A stretch of DNA of 64,000 nucleotides from a virus. Of the stretch, positions 28,862 to 37,299 are shown piece after piece. Each line of letters begins with the position of its first letter. Positions within the stretch are counted from its first letter, which is position 1. A program made the translations under genes and the position numbers. The notes beneath the pieces are model-generated. The model was not told the DNA's origin. It ran no database searches and saw only the letters and a list, made by a program, of their open reading frames with translations. The stretch is from positions 27,960-91,959 of IMG/VR virus record IMGVR_UViG_3300034283_001603; one strand, given 5' to 3'.

Positions 28862-29448
28862 CACAAATATGGAATGATATAAGCGCACAGGAAGAGTTTG
28901 TTTTAGACCTCCTTGAAAATAAAAAGGGTGGCTACTATGTTGAGCTGGGAGCATTCCATTCAGAAAATGGAAGCAACACAAATAAATTAGAAAAGCAATT
29001 TGATTGGAAAGGTGTTTCTTTTGAAATAAGAGAAGACTTTAGAAAAGAATTTAATGAAAATAGATCCAATCCTTGTATGGGCGACGCTTTAGATTTTAAT
29101 TATATATCCTACTTTGAAGAAAATTTATTCCCAAAACAAATAGATTATTTGCAGGTGGATATTGATTCTGGGTATCAGGGAAACGGGAGATCCATCGGAA
29201 GTGCATACACAAGCCTTCATGGACTTTTGGCTGTCCCGCTAAACTCATATAGATTTACGGTTATAACATTTGAGCATGATGCCAATATGTATTGGAGAAA
29301 TATTGTAATGCGAGATGTTCAAAGAGAAATACTAGACTCACTTGGGTATTCAATTGTTGTTAGAACAGAATCAGAAGATTGGTGGGTTGATCCAAACGTT
29401 ATTGATTTAGAGTCATATCGAAAGCATTTCAAATGGGATCACCTATGA
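28858..29448 (+). CDS. FkbM-like SAM-dependent methyltransferase (tentative)
   Basis: The product has 196 residues. The segment GGYYVELGAFHSENGSNT, then WKGVSFEI and IDYLQVDIDSG, follows the FkbM-type Rossmann pattern (motif I, acidic after strand 2, DxD-like motif). FkbM enzymes methylate sugars or small molecules, which would fit other glycan-modifying genes in the window. The N-terminal glycine motif is weak, so a non-catalytic relative is possible. Confidence 0.5.
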   Translation: MTQIWNDISAQEEFVLDLLENKKGGYYVELGAFHSENGSNTNKLEKQFDWKGVSFEIREDFRKEFNENRSNPCMGDALDFNYISYFEENLFPKQIDYLQVDIDSGYQGNGRSIGSAYTSLHGLLAVPLNSYRFTVITFEHDANMYWRNIVMRDVQREILDSLGYSIVVRTESEDWWVDPNVIDLESYRKHFKWDHL

Positions 29449-29585
29449 AATTATATAAAAATAAAGACTGGCTTTATAGAAGATATGTAGTACAGAAAAA
29501 AACTATGGAAAATATAGCGCAAGAGTGTGGCGTAACCGTTATGACCATATATAGAGCTTTAAAAGAAAAGGGATTAATAAAATGA
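29445..29585 (+). CDS. 46-residue helix-turn-helix protein
   Basis: ATGA overlaps couple this gene to both neighbours. Residues ~20-45 (TMENIAQECGVTVMTIYRALKEKGL) form a clear helix-turn-helix of the Hin/sigma-region-4 type. The protein is little more than this motif plus a basic N-terminus. It is a possible DNA-binding regulator or terminase accessory. Confidence 0.6.
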   Translation: MKLYKNKDWLYRRYVVQKKTMENIAQECGVTVMTIYRALKEKGLIK

Positions 29586-29923
29586 AACCAGCACCAATTT
29601 TTGAAGACTCAAAAGAATTTAGATACGATGACCTTTATTTGCTTACAGTTGGAACTGAAGCAGGGCATGAGATTTTAACAACCTGTCTTGACATTGCTCA
29701 TATGCTAATTAAAAAGAATATATCGTATGGAAATTCAGCCCTAGACCCAGTTCGTATATTTTCTAAGGCGGGACCAAAAGAACAACTATACGTTAGAATT
29801 GATGATAAATTAAATAGACTTATTAAGGGTGAAGAATACCCAGGAGATAATGATATTGATGATCTAATTGGATATTTAATCCTATTAAAGGTTGCCAAGG
29901 AATTTGCTATTTCAGTCGACTAG
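29582..29923 (+). CDS. Nucleotide-modification-associated (DUF1599/Nmad1-like) protein
   Basis: The product has 113 residues. The motif ISYGNSALDPVRIF, then VRIDDKLNRL and DIDDLIGYLILL, matches phage proteins of the nucleotide-modification-associated family, in which YG..., RI.DKL.R and D.L.DL.GY are conserved. Such genes are often near DNA modification or nucleotide metabolism genes. The exact reaction is not known. Confidence 0.6.
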   Translation: MKPAPIFEDSKEFRYDDLYLLTVGTEAGHEILTTCLDIAHMLIKKNISYGNSALDPVRIFSKAGPKEQLYVRIDDKLNRLIKGEEYPGDNDIDDLIGYLILLKVAKEFAISVD

Positions 29924-29926
29924 AAG

Positions 29927-29932
29927 TATAAT
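29927..29932 (+). promoter_or_regulatory. -10 box before terminase genes
   Basis: TATAAT at 29927-29932 lies eight bases before the ATG at 29941, with no Shine-Dalgarno sequence between. A leaderless or nearly leaderless terminase transcript is predicted. Confidence 0.4.
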
Positions 29933-29940
29933 GTACCTAT

Positions 29941-30477
29941 ATGGAAATTGAATTAGCTGATCATTTTGATCGCATGAACATGGTAGTTGAAGAACTTCTT
30001 AAGGGAAGTACTCCAACTCAAATTGCTACAACTACTGGACTTAAAAGAGCAGAGGTTCTAGAGCATATTGACGAATGGAAAGAGTTTGTAAAGAACGACT
30101 CTGGTGCTCGTGACAAGGCAAAGGAAGCCATATCTGCGGCTGATCAACACTATGCAATGCTTATTAGCGAAGCTTGGGATCTAGCAAAAGAAGCAAAGAT
30201 GCAGGGCCAGTTAAATGTACAGAACTCAACACTTAAATTAATAGCAGACATACAGGGTAAAAAAGTTGCCATGCTTCAAGATGTTGGGCTGCTTGAAAAC
30301 AACGAGATTGCTTCTCAAATAGCAGAGTCAGAAAGAAAGCAAGAACTGCTCGTAAAGATATTAAAAGAAGTAACTGCGACTTGCCCAAAATGTAAGCTAG
30401 AAGTTGCAAAACGTTTATCTCAAATTACTGGAATTGTTGAGCCAATAGAGATTATTGAGGAAGTCAGTGGAATTTGA
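29941..30477 (+). CDS. terS: Terminase small subunit (probable)
   Basis: The product has 178 residues. An N-terminal helix-turn-helix (TPTQIATTTGLKRAEVLEHI, ~25-45) is followed by long helices and a C-terminal CPKC. It overlaps the large terminase start by eleven bases. DNA-recognition helices plus this position make it the likely small terminase that selects the packaging site. The call is positional as much as sequence-based. Confidence 0.65.
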   Translation: MEIELADHFDRMNMVVEELLKGSTPTQIATTTGLKRAEVLEHIDEWKEFVKNDSGARDKAKEAISAADQHYAMLISEAWDLAKEAKMQGQLNVQNSTLKLIADIQGKKVAMLQDVGLLENNEIASQIAESERKQELLVKILKEVTATCPKCKLEVAKRLSQITGIVEPIEIIEEVSGI

Positions 30478-32257
30478 TTTTAATGATCTCATCGATATCT
30501 TGGATGGCGAAGAGTTTGATGAAAGACCAGTAGATTTAAGAACTTTTGTAACAGACAAAAATTACTTAGGTCTGCCCGATCTATCAGAACACCAATACAC
30601 ACTTATTGAAAAATCATCTCAGATATACAAAGAGTCTACATTAATAAAATTATTTGGTGAAAAAGAAGGATCTATAAGATTTAAGCAAACAGCCAATGAA
30701 GTTGTTGCTCAATTAGGTAAGGGCAGTGGAAAAGATTATTGTTCTACCATATCAGTTGCATATATAGTATATTTACTATTATGCTTAAGAGACCCAGCGT
30801 CATATTATGGAAAGCCACCTGGAGACTCAATAGATATTATTAACATTGCTATTAACGCTCAACAGGCAAACAATGTATTCTTTAAAGGATTTAAGAACAG
30901 GGTTACTCACTCACCCTGGTTTACTGGTAAGTATTTTGAAAAAGCATCAGAGATTAAGTTTGATAAAAATGTTACAGTGTATTCTGGACACTCAGAAAGA
31001 GAAGCCTTCGAGGGATATAACGTATTGGTTGCGGTGCTCGATGAAATTTCTGGCTTTGCACTAGATAGCACAAGCGGTCATGATCAAGCAAAAACAGGAA
31101 GCGGAATATATGATATGTACAGGGCATCTGTAGATTCTCGTTTTCCAGATTATGGCAAGGTAATACTTCTTTCTTTCCCAAGATTTAAAAATGATTATAT
31201 TCAGCAAAGATATGACGACATCATATCTGAAAAAGAAGTCATATCTAGGTCACATAGGTTTAAGTTAGATCCAGATTTGCCAGATAACACAGTAGGCAAC
31301 GAGTTTGATATATTTTGGGATGAAGACCAAATAATTTCTTATAAGTATCCTAGAGTATATGCAATTCGTAGACCAACATGGGAAGTTAATCCCACAAGAA
31401 GTATTGAAGATTTTAAAATTGCTTTCTATAGAGATGTTACTGATGCGCTAGGAAGATTTGCATGCATGCCACCAGAAGCAATAGATGCCTTCTTTAAGTC
31501 TCGTGAAAAGATTGAAATGGCCTTTAACGATCTTTCTGTAGCGGTAGATAGCTTTGGAAGATTTGAAGAGTGGTTCTTGCCAAAAGATGACACAGAATAT
31601 TTTATACATGTTGACTTAGCTCAAAAGCATGACCATTGTGCTGTGTCTATGGCTCACATTGAAAAGTTTGTTAGTGTTAAGGTTACTGACACATATTCTC
31701 AGCCAGCACCAATTGTTAAAGTGGATGCCGTTATGTATTGGACTCCTACTTCAGACAAGTCGGTTGACTTTAGCGAAGTAAGAGATTACATATTGTCTTT
31801 AAGATCAAGAGGGTTTAATATTAGGGTATGTACATTTGACAGATGGAACTCCCACGACATGATGCAACAGCTGAAGCAATATGGAATTAACACGGAAACT
31901 TTATCTGTAGCTAAAAAACATTACGATGATATGGCCATGGTTGTTCTGGAAGAAAGATTAAATGGGCCACACATACCTCTCCTTGTCGATGAATTGCTGG
32001 AGCTAAGAATTATGAGAGATAAGGTCGACCACCCCAGAAAAGGTTCTAAGGACTTGGCTGATGCAGTATGTGGATCCATCTACAATGCAATTAGTTTAAC
32101 TAGAGCAGCGTTTGGCGATATAGAAGTACACGACTATTCATCTGTTAAGAAACAATATAGAGAGTCTTTGGTCGTAGATAGTCCTAATCTAATTAGAGCA
32201 CCATCTCCTATGCCAAGAGATCTTTCTGATGCATTAAGTGGAATGGAAATACTATGA
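30467..32257 (+). CDS. terL: Terminase large subunit
   Basis: The product has 596 residues from GTG at 30467, which has GAGGAA just upstream; TTG at 30455 is an alternative. The ATPase has a Walker A variant LGKGSGKD (~83) and Walker B VLVAVLDEIS (~188). The RNase-H-like nuclease has HVDLAQKHDHC (~381), CTFDRWNS and DLADAVCG. It is the packaging motor and headful or cos nuclease. Unusually, portal and capsid genes do not follow; tRNAs and accessory genes do. Confidence 0.92.
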   Translation: MEFDFNDLIDILDGEEFDERPVDLRTFVTDKNYLGLPDLSEHQYTLIEKSSQIYKESTLIKLFGEKEGSIRFKQTANEVVAQLGKGSGKDYCSTISVAYIVYLLLCLRDPASYYGKPPGDSIDIINIAINAQQANNVFFKGFKNRVTHSPWFTGKYFEKASEIKFDKNVTVYSGHSEREAFEGYNVLVAVLDEISGFALDSTSGHDQAKTGSGIYDMYRASVDSRFPDYGKVILLSFPRFKNDYIQQRYDDIISEKEVISRSHRFKLDPDLPDNTVGNEFDIFWDEDQIISYKYPRVYAIRRPTWEVNPTRSIEDFKIAFYRDVTDALGRFACMPPEAIDAFFKSREKIEMAFNDLSVAVDSFGRFEEWFLPKDDTEYFIHVDLAQKHDHCAVSMAHIEKFVSVKVTDTYSQPAPIVKVDAVMYWTPTSDKSVDFSEVRDYILSLRSRGFNIRVCTFDRWNSHDMMQQLKQYGINTETLSVAKKHYDDMAMVVLEERLNGPHIPLLVDELLELRIMRDKVDHPRKGSKDLADAVCGSIYNAISLTRAAFGDIEVHDYSSVKKQYRESLVVDSPNLIRAPSPMPRDLSDALSGMEIL

Positions 32258-32493
32258 GTATATATCAAGAAAAAGCTAAAGAGTGCAAGTGCTGTAGCAA
32301 GCACGTCCCTTTGCCAACAAGACTAAAGGATTATGATGGCATACTTGTATGCCCAACAACATTTGACAACATTCATGAATATAAAAGAGTGTGGTCTGAT
32401 ATTGGCAAAAGACCGCCTGGCAGCATAAGAAAACATTTTTCAGAGTATGTTCAACAAATAGTAGAGCAGTCTATTGACAAAATCGGTAACTAA
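32254..32493 (+). CDS. Small zinc-ribbon-like protein, unknown
   Basis: The product has 79 residues with CKCC near residue 11 and a further Cys at ~33. It overlaps the terminase stop by four bases. A strong promoter for the downstream tRNA cluster is embedded in its 3' end. Function is unknown. Confidence 0.55.
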   Translation: MSIYQEKAKECKCCSKHVPLPTRLKDYDGILVCPTTFDNIHEYKRVWSDIGKRPPGSIRKHFSEYVQQIVEQSIDKIGN

Positions 32494-32503
32494 ATAATAT
32501 AAT
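32474..32503 (+). promoter_or_regulatory. Promoter TTGACA-18-TATAAT for tRNA cluster
   Basis: TTGACA (32474-32479) and TATAAT (32498-32503) match both consensus hexamers with an 18-base spacer. The promoter begins inside the end of the preceding gene and would start transcription at about 32510, at the first tRNA. Confidence 0.7.
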
Positions 32504-32511
32504 TAGGCTAA

Positions 32512-32585
32512 GCAACAATAGCTTAGTTGGTTAAAGCCCCGAACTCATAATTCGGTAATCGTAGGTTCAAGTCCTACTTGTTGCA
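32512..32585 (+). tRNA. tRNA with CAU anticodon (Met or Ile2)
   Basis: The acceptor arms GCAACAA and TTGTTGC pair fully. The anticodon arm is CCGAA-CTCATAA-TTCGG with anticodon CAT; the T arm is GTAGG-TTCAAGT-CCTAC. The first pair is G1-C72, so it is not an initiator tRNA. It is elongator Met or, if lysidine-modified, Ile for AUA. No CCA is encoded. Confidence 0.92.
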
Positions 32586-32598
32586 CAGAAAGGTAGCA

Positions 32599-32937
32599 AT
32601 GTCAAAACCATTTGATGAAGAAGATGAAGAAGATCTAATGATTAAGATTCAGCACTATCTAGATATTGGTGCAATTAAAATTGTTGGATTCTCAAAAGAC
32701 GGAGAAGCAATTTTTGAGTTAAATGAAAATGTAACTCCATTACTTGCACCAGATTTGTGGGAAGCTCATGAGCATTATGTAGAATCCGAACTAATAGATC
32801 TATTAAATAGTGATTTAATGCAGGTTGAGTATGATGAAAATCTTCGGGTAACATATAACTTTACAGAAGAAGGATATAATATAGCAAAGCAAAAGGGAAT
32901 AATTCCATTAGAGGCTATTGAAGATTTTGATTTTTAA
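32599..32937 (+). CDS. Acidic protein of unknown function between tRNAs
   Basis: The product has 112 residues from the ATG at 32599 with AAAGG upstream; upstream in-frame TTG codons lie inside the tRNA. It is strongly acidic at the N-terminus (FDEEDEEDLM) and otherwise mixed helix and strand. It is not recognised. The tRNA-Arg promoter overlaps its 3' end. Confidence 0.6.
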   Translation: MSKPFDEEDEEDLMIKIQHYLDIGAIKIVGFSKDGEAIFELNENVTPLLAPDLWEAHEHYVESELIDLLNSDLMQVEYDENLRVTYNFTEEGYNIAKQKGIIPLEAIEDFDF

Positions 32938-32954
32938 TAGTATAATTTAATTAT

Positions 32955-33026
32955 ACCTCTGTAGCTCAGAGGAAGAGCAACAGACTTCTAATCTGTTGGC
33001 CGCTGGTTCGATTCCAGCCAGGGGTA
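32955..33026 (+). tRNA. tRNA-Arg(UCU)
   Basis: The acceptor ACCTCTG pairs with CAGGGGT. The anticodon arm is ACAGA-CTTCTAA-TCTGT with anticodon TCT; the T arm is GCTGG-TTCGATT-CCAGC. It decodes AGA, which is the dominant Arg codon in these AT-rich genes. TATAAT lies at 32941-32946. No CCA is encoded. Confidence 0.93.
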
Positions 33027-33030
33027 CTAT

Positions 33031-33103
33031 GTTCCTATAGCTCAGCTGGTAGAGCAGCAGACTTTTAATCTGCGGGTCGATGGTTCGATACCATCTGGGG
33101 ACA
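33031..33103 (+). tRNA. tRNA-Lys(UUU)
   Basis: The acceptor GTTCCTA pairs with TGGGGAC. The anticodon arm is GCAGA-CTTTTAA-TCTGC with anticodon TTT; the T arm is GATGG-TTCGATA-CCATC. It decodes AAA, abundant in the phage genes. It starts four bases after tRNA-Arg, so the two are probably processed from one transcript. No CCA is encoded. Confidence 0.93.
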
Positions 33104-33122
33104 CAAAAAATTGGAGGGTGTT

Positions 33123-33791
33123 ATGAAAAAAGCAATCATTACGGGAGTAAGCGGTGGGGTAGGTAACCTATTAGCTTATACACTATCTAATAACGGATAC
33201 CTTGTAATTGGAACATCAAGACATCCAGAAGGAATAACTAATCTAAGCATTGAAAATGTAAAAATTGAACACTTGGACCTATCAGATGAGACAAGCATTA
33301 ATAATTTTTATAACAGATATAAAGATGAAACAATAGACCTAATTGTAAATAATGCTTCCTGTGCTGGCTTAGATGGGGCTAAAGCGCTGAGCAATGAAAC
33401 TACTGATAACTTTATGCATTCATATATGGTTAATGTTGCTGGCCCAATGTATTTGTCAAAACTTTTTATACCAAACCTTAAAAAATCTGAAAATGCCACC
33501 ATTATTTTTATATCTTCATTTGCAAAAAAACATTTCTATGATGGTGGAGGAAACTATGCGACCTCAAAGCTATCAATATCTGGACTTGCAAAATTATTTA
33601 GGCTAGAGCTATCTCATTTTAAGGTAAAGGTTACAGAGGTATGTCCAGCAGCAATTAATACCCACCAGCATAATCATGGGGCATTGGAAGCAGAAGATAT
33701 AGCAAATGCTATATTGTGGGTAAGTAAATTGCCTCAGAGATGTAATATTGATCTTATTGAGATATCCCCGTCAAACGCGGCACAGGGATAA
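33123..33791 (+). CDS. Short-chain dehydrogenase/reductase
   Basis: The product has 222 residues from the ATG at 33123 with GGAGG six bases upstream. The Rossmann motif TGVSGGVG (residues 7-14), NNAS (~78), catalytic Ser in FISSFAK (~131) and YATSK (~145) are all present, so it should be active with NAD(P)H. It ends one base before the GlcNAc-transferase-family gene and two genes before the halogenase, suggesting a shared pathway on a sugar or small molecule. The substrate is unknown. Confidence 0.85.
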   Translation: MKKAIITGVSGGVGNLLAYTLSNNGYLVIGTSRHPEGITNLSIENVKIEHLDLSDETSINNFYNRYKDETIDLIVNNASCAGLDGAKALSNETTDNFMHSYMVNVAGPMYLSKLFIPNLKKSENATIIFISSFAKKHFYDGGGNYATSKLSISGLAKLFRLELSHFKVKVTEVCPAAINTHQHNHGALEAEDIANAILWVSKLPQRCNIDLIEISPSNAAQG

Positions 33792-33792
33792 A

Positions 33793-34944
33793 ATGAATAC
33801 CATAACTAATCATGATGATGAAAAAACAATTTTTATAACTATAGCTGCATGCGGAGAATTTTTTTTAGAGCAGACTATAAGAAGTGCAATGTCTTTAGCC
33901 AGTAATCCAAATCGTTTATACTTTGGAGTTTTTAACAACATATTAGACAAAAATTTAGTATCATATTGGGATGCAAATAGAGATAAATCTTTTAAATCAA
34001 AAGAAGATCTTTCCATGCTTTCAAATCCATTTTTTACTAATAATGAACAAATAGTTTATGCAGAATTGACAACTAGTGTTCCTATGGGGGTCGGTCATGG
34101 AAGATTTAACGCAGCTCTTTTATCTTCAGAAGAAAGATATGATTATTTTTTTCAAATTGATGCCCACACAATATTTTCTAATGATTGGGATAAAATAATA
34201 ATAGAAAATTACAACACAATTAAGCGAGAAGAAGAGATTGATAGTATCATATTGAGCTGCATTCCAGGAATCATCTGGACATATGACCCCAAAAATAGAA
34301 ATGATGTGTATAGCTATCAAGAGTTACTAAATGAGAATGGTATTAAATTTTTAAATCCTTACGAGAATAATTACAATAATCTAAATTTTGATTTTTTTAA
34401 TGGCATTCCTAAGATATCATTAAATGGCTGGGCACCAAGTCATAGCGGATCAACATTTTTATCTGAAAATATAGGTGTTCCAATTGTTATTGGTGGCGAG
34501 GGTTTTGATGATAAAGATTATAAGGAAACAAATTGCGTACATGCATCATTTATGTTTGGAGAATATTCAATGTTAAGGGATATCATGCATGATCCCCAGG
34601 ATAGTTTTAGTGGGGATCAAACAAATTATAGTTTAAGGCTGCTATCTAGAGGATACAGAATATTCTCTGTAAAAAAACCAGTACTTGGATCTTTAAATAA
34701 GTCAGATGAATATGGACTAAAAGATGTTGTTGGCGAGCCTGGAAGGGTAAAGTCTTTAGATACAGATAGTAACTGGAGAGACTTTGAATCAAAATCAAAA
34801 TCAGGGCAAAGACTTTATGGATCAATTTTAATTAACTCTAAAAAAAGATGTGAAGATATTTTTTCTGGCAAGTATTTGGGTTATTGGGGAGCCCCAGATA
34901 TGGACTCATTAAAAATAGCAAAGGGCAAGATGGGCCTGGATTAA
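33793..34944 (+). CDS. GlcNAc-transferase family glycosyltransferase (Skp1/Gnt1-like, PF11397 type)
   Basis: The product has 383 residues from the ATG at 33793; an upstream in-frame ATG at 33748 lies inside the SDR gene. The N-terminal block TIFITIAACGEFFLEQTIRS...NRLYFGVFNN and FFQIDAHTIFSNDWD (~120) reproduce the conserved blocks of the GlcNAc-transferase family, in which the D-x-H motif binds metal and UDP-sugar. The characterised founding member glycosylates hydroxyproline on Dictyostelium Skp1. The acceptor in this phage is unknown. It is flanked by an SDR and a halogenase. Confidence 0.78.
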   Translation: MNTITNHDDEKTIFITIAACGEFFLEQTIRSAMSLASNPNRLYFGVFNNILDKNLVSYWDANRDKSFKSKEDLSMLSNPFFTNNEQIVYAELTTSVPMGVGHGRFNAALLSSEERYDYFFQIDAHTIFSNDWDKIIIENYNTIKREEEIDSIILSCIPGIIWTYDPKNRNDVYSYQELLNENGIKFLNPYENNYNNLNFDFFNGIPKISLNGWAPSHSGSTFLSENIGVPIVIGGEGFDDKDYKETNCVHASFMFGEYSMLRDIMHDPQDSFSGDQTNYSLRLLSRGYRIFSVKKPVLGSLNKSDEYGLKDVVGEPGRVKSLDTDSNWRDFESKSKSGQRLYGSILINSKKRCEDIFSGKYLGYWGAPDMDSLKIAKGKMGLD

Positions 34945-34990
34945 TTTATTTTAATCTGATATACTTATTAAGTCGATGGGGTAGAAAATA

Positions 34991-36514
34991 ATGTCAAAAA
35001 ATATAGTTGTTGTTGGTGGAGGTAGTGCTGGCTGGCTTACTGCTTTAACAGCAAAGAAGAATTATCCAAAACTAAATGTTACTGTCATAGAATCAAAAGA
35101 TATTGGCATACTTGGTGCAGGAGAAGGATCTACTCCGTATCTTCCTGCATTCTTAAAAACATTGGATATAGGGGTAGAGGATTTAGTAAAAAATTGTGAT
35201 TTAACTATAAAAAATGGAATTAAGTTTACTAGATGGAACAACCAAGATGATTTTTACTACCACGGATTTGACTTTACAGACCCAACTGTTGGAACAGAAG
35301 GACTTTCTTCTATGTTTTTGTCTTCAAGCCCCATCCTTGTTTCAAGTATTGCACTAAACAATAGCTTAAAAAATGTAGACTTTACAGAAATAGTTTCAGA
35401 AAATAACAAAGTTCCTTTCATTATTGAAAAAAATAAAGATGGAAAATCTATATCAGACTATAAACAGATAGGTCTTGTTTCTTTTCATTTTAATGCTACA
35501 AAACTTGCAGCAAGGCTTAAAGAGATAGGAATAGAAAGAGGAATTAAAGTTTTTGAAGATACAATAATCAAAGTGTCTTTAGATGAGTCAAGCAATGTAA
35601 CAAGCTTAGATCTTGATAACGGAAATAGCATTCCTTCCGATTTTGTTTTTGATTGCAGTGGATTTCATAGGCTTATTATTGGAAAAACATTTAACTCAAA
35701 ATGGAAAAGCTATAAAGAATTTTTGCCAACAAACTCTGCCGTCCCATTTTTTATTGAAATGACAGATACAATTCCTCCATACACAGAAGCAATTGCAATG
35801 AAATATGGTTGGATGTGGAAAATCCCATTGCAATCAAGGTTTGGCTGTGGCTATGTGTATGACTCTTCTTTAATATCAGAGCAATCTGCCATTGAAGAGA
35901 TAGAAGAATTACTAGGATTTGTTCCAACATATCCAAGAAAAGATAAAGGCGGATTTAGTTTTAGTCCAGGGTCATTCGAAGAGCCTTGGCAAAACAACTG
36001 TGTTGCCGTTGGGCTTGCAGCAAACTTTGTAGAGCCCCTAGAGGCAACTTCTCTTTGGGTCAGCATGGTTCAGCTGACAGAAATATTTGGCGCACCAAGC
36101 CTATTTGTTAGCAACACTCAGCAAATAAGAGATGAGTTTAATAAAAAGATTGTAAGAATGAATGACGATATACTTAACTTTATATACTTTCACTACATGT
36201 CTTTAAGGAAAGACACACCATTTTGGGAAAAATTTTCTTATGAAAACGCCCCAGAAGAACTAAGGAATAAGATAAAAATTTGGGAAAGCAGAATGCCAGG
36301 GAAACTAGACAATGGAGAGTATTGGAAGTCCAAGAGCTGGTTTGTGGTAGGATCTGCTATAGACAAAATAAATAAAGAACTTGCCAAAGAATACGTAGAA
36401 ATTTATAATGAGTACAAAAAGGCTATTGATTTGTATGACTACTATAGTACATATCGTAATCACAAGGTTTCAGAATGTGTGAGCCATAGAGAATTTTTGG
36501 ATGGGCTTAAATGA
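34991..36514 (+). CDS. Flavin-dependent (tryptophan-type) halogenase
   Basis: The product has 507 residues, the usual length. FAD-binding GGGSAGW is at residues 9-15, then ILGAGEGSTPYLPAF, and the family-diagnostic WxWxIP motif appears as WMWKIP at ~275, which excludes monooxygenase activity. A Lys-rich segment (CDLTIKNGIKF, ~70-80) is where the catalytic Lys of PrnA/RebH lies. It should need a reductase for FADH2. A viral halogenase (VirX1) is known from a cyanophage. The substrate here may be a sugar, peptide or metabolite. Confidence 0.88.
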   Translation: MSKNIVVVGGGSAGWLTALTAKKNYPKLNVTVIESKDIGILGAGEGSTPYLPAFLKTLDIGVEDLVKNCDLTIKNGIKFTRWNNQDDFYYHGFDFTDPTVGTEGLSSMFLSSSPILVSSIALNNSLKNVDFTEIVSENNKVPFIIEKNKDGKSISDYKQIGLVSFHFNATKLAARLKEIGIERGIKVFEDTIIKVSLDESSNVTSLDLDNGNSIPSDFVFDCSGFHRLIIGKTFNSKWKSYKEFLPTNSAVPFFIEMTDTIPPYTEAIAMKYGWMWKIPLQSRFGCGYVYDSSLISEQSAIEEIEELLGFVPTYPRKDKGGFSFSPGSFEEPWQNNCVAVGLAANFVEPLEATSLWVSMVQLTEIFGAPSLFVSNTQQIRDEFNKKIVRMNDDILNFIYFHYMSLRKDTPFWEKFSYENAPEELRNKIKIWESRMPGKLDNGEYWKSKSWFVVGSAIDKINKELAKEYVEIYNEYKKAIDLYDYYSTYRNHKVSECVSHREFLDGLK

Positions 36515-36795
36515 AATTTAGAACACAATGGATACTCGCCCTTCGTAGCATGGGCAATAAGTCTTATTGGAATAAGCCTAATACTGTAGAGTTCTTTGCT
36601 TTTATGACAAAAGCAGCAATTATTATTCCAGGCCTTTTATTTAATACACAGATATGGTGGCTTTATATTATTGCTTTGATAACAAGCCTATCGCTTATTT
36701 GGTCATCAACAGTCAAAACATTGCCAACAATTATTTGGTTTAACATACTGTGGTCTTTGCTCGCCGCAGCTGCTATAATTAAGTATTGGGTCTAA
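36511..36795 (+). CDS. Small membrane protein, unknown
   Basis: The product has 94 residues and overlaps the halogenase stop by four bases. Two to three hydrophobic spans are visible (~30-45, 48-64, 72-90), with a basic N-terminus (RTQWILALRSMGNKSYWNK). It may anchor or export products of the preceding cassette or be unrelated. Confidence 0.55.
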   Translation: MKFRTQWILALRSMGNKSYWNKPNTVEFFAFMTKAAIIIPGLLFNTQIWWLYIIALITSLSLIWSSTVKTLPTIIWFNILWSLLAAAAIIKYWV

Positions 36796-36805
36796 GGAGG
36801 ACTAT

Positions 36806-37213
36806 ATGTTTGAATATTATGTAAAGAAAGTAAGCAAGGTTGTAGATGGGGATACTATTGATGTAGATATCGATCTTGGATTTGATATATCATTTACTTC
36901 AAGGGTAAGACTGGCTGGTATAGACACCCCAGAAAGCCGTACTACAGATAAAATGGAAAAAGCATTGGGCCTTGAAGCCAAAGCATACTTAAAGAATGCA
37001 ATTGACTCAGCTAAAACTGTTGTTATTAAAACAGAAAAGATGGACTCATCAGAAAAATATGGTCGTATTTTAGGATGGGTATTTTTGGACGGATCAGATA
37101 AATCTATTAATCAAAAGATGATTGAAGATGGTCATGCCTGGGGTTATATGGGAGAAACAAAGGTTAAAGACTTTGATGAATTGGCAAGAGCTAGGGCTAA
37201 ATCTAAAAAATAA
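36806..37213 (+). CDS. Thermonuclease-like (SNase) protein
   Basis: The product has 135 residues with an AAGGAGG site. The staphylococcal-nuclease OB-fold motifs are clear: VVDGDTIDVDIDLG (~10-24), VRLAGIDTPES (~32-42) and YGRILGWVF (~80-88). They retain the catalytic Arg, Glu and Arg residues and the metal Asp. It has no signal peptide, so it acts inside the cell, perhaps on host DNA or RNA. The length matches the SNase domain. Confidence 0.85.
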   Translation: MFEYYVKKVSKVVDGDTIDVDIDLGFDISFTSRVRLAGIDTPESRTTDKMEKALGLEAKAYLKNAIDSAKTVVIKTEKMDSSEKYGRILGWVFLDGSDKSINQKMIEDGHAWGYMGETKVKDFDELARARAKSKK

Positions 37214-37214
37214 C

Positions 37215-37244
37215 TTGCAATTATAGTTTGCAAAATGATATAAT
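37215..37244 (+). promoter_or_regulatory. Promoter TTGCAA-18-TATAAT for Hsp20 gene
   Basis: TTGCAA (37215-37220), an 18-base spacer and TATAAT (37239-37244) lie upstream of the Hsp20-like gene. A ~50-base leader with AAAGGAG precedes the ATG at 37300. Confidence 0.5.
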
Positions 37245-37299
37245 ATATTGGTGTCCGCCAAATGGGGTCACTAATTTAACTCGCTTAAAAGGAGCAAAA

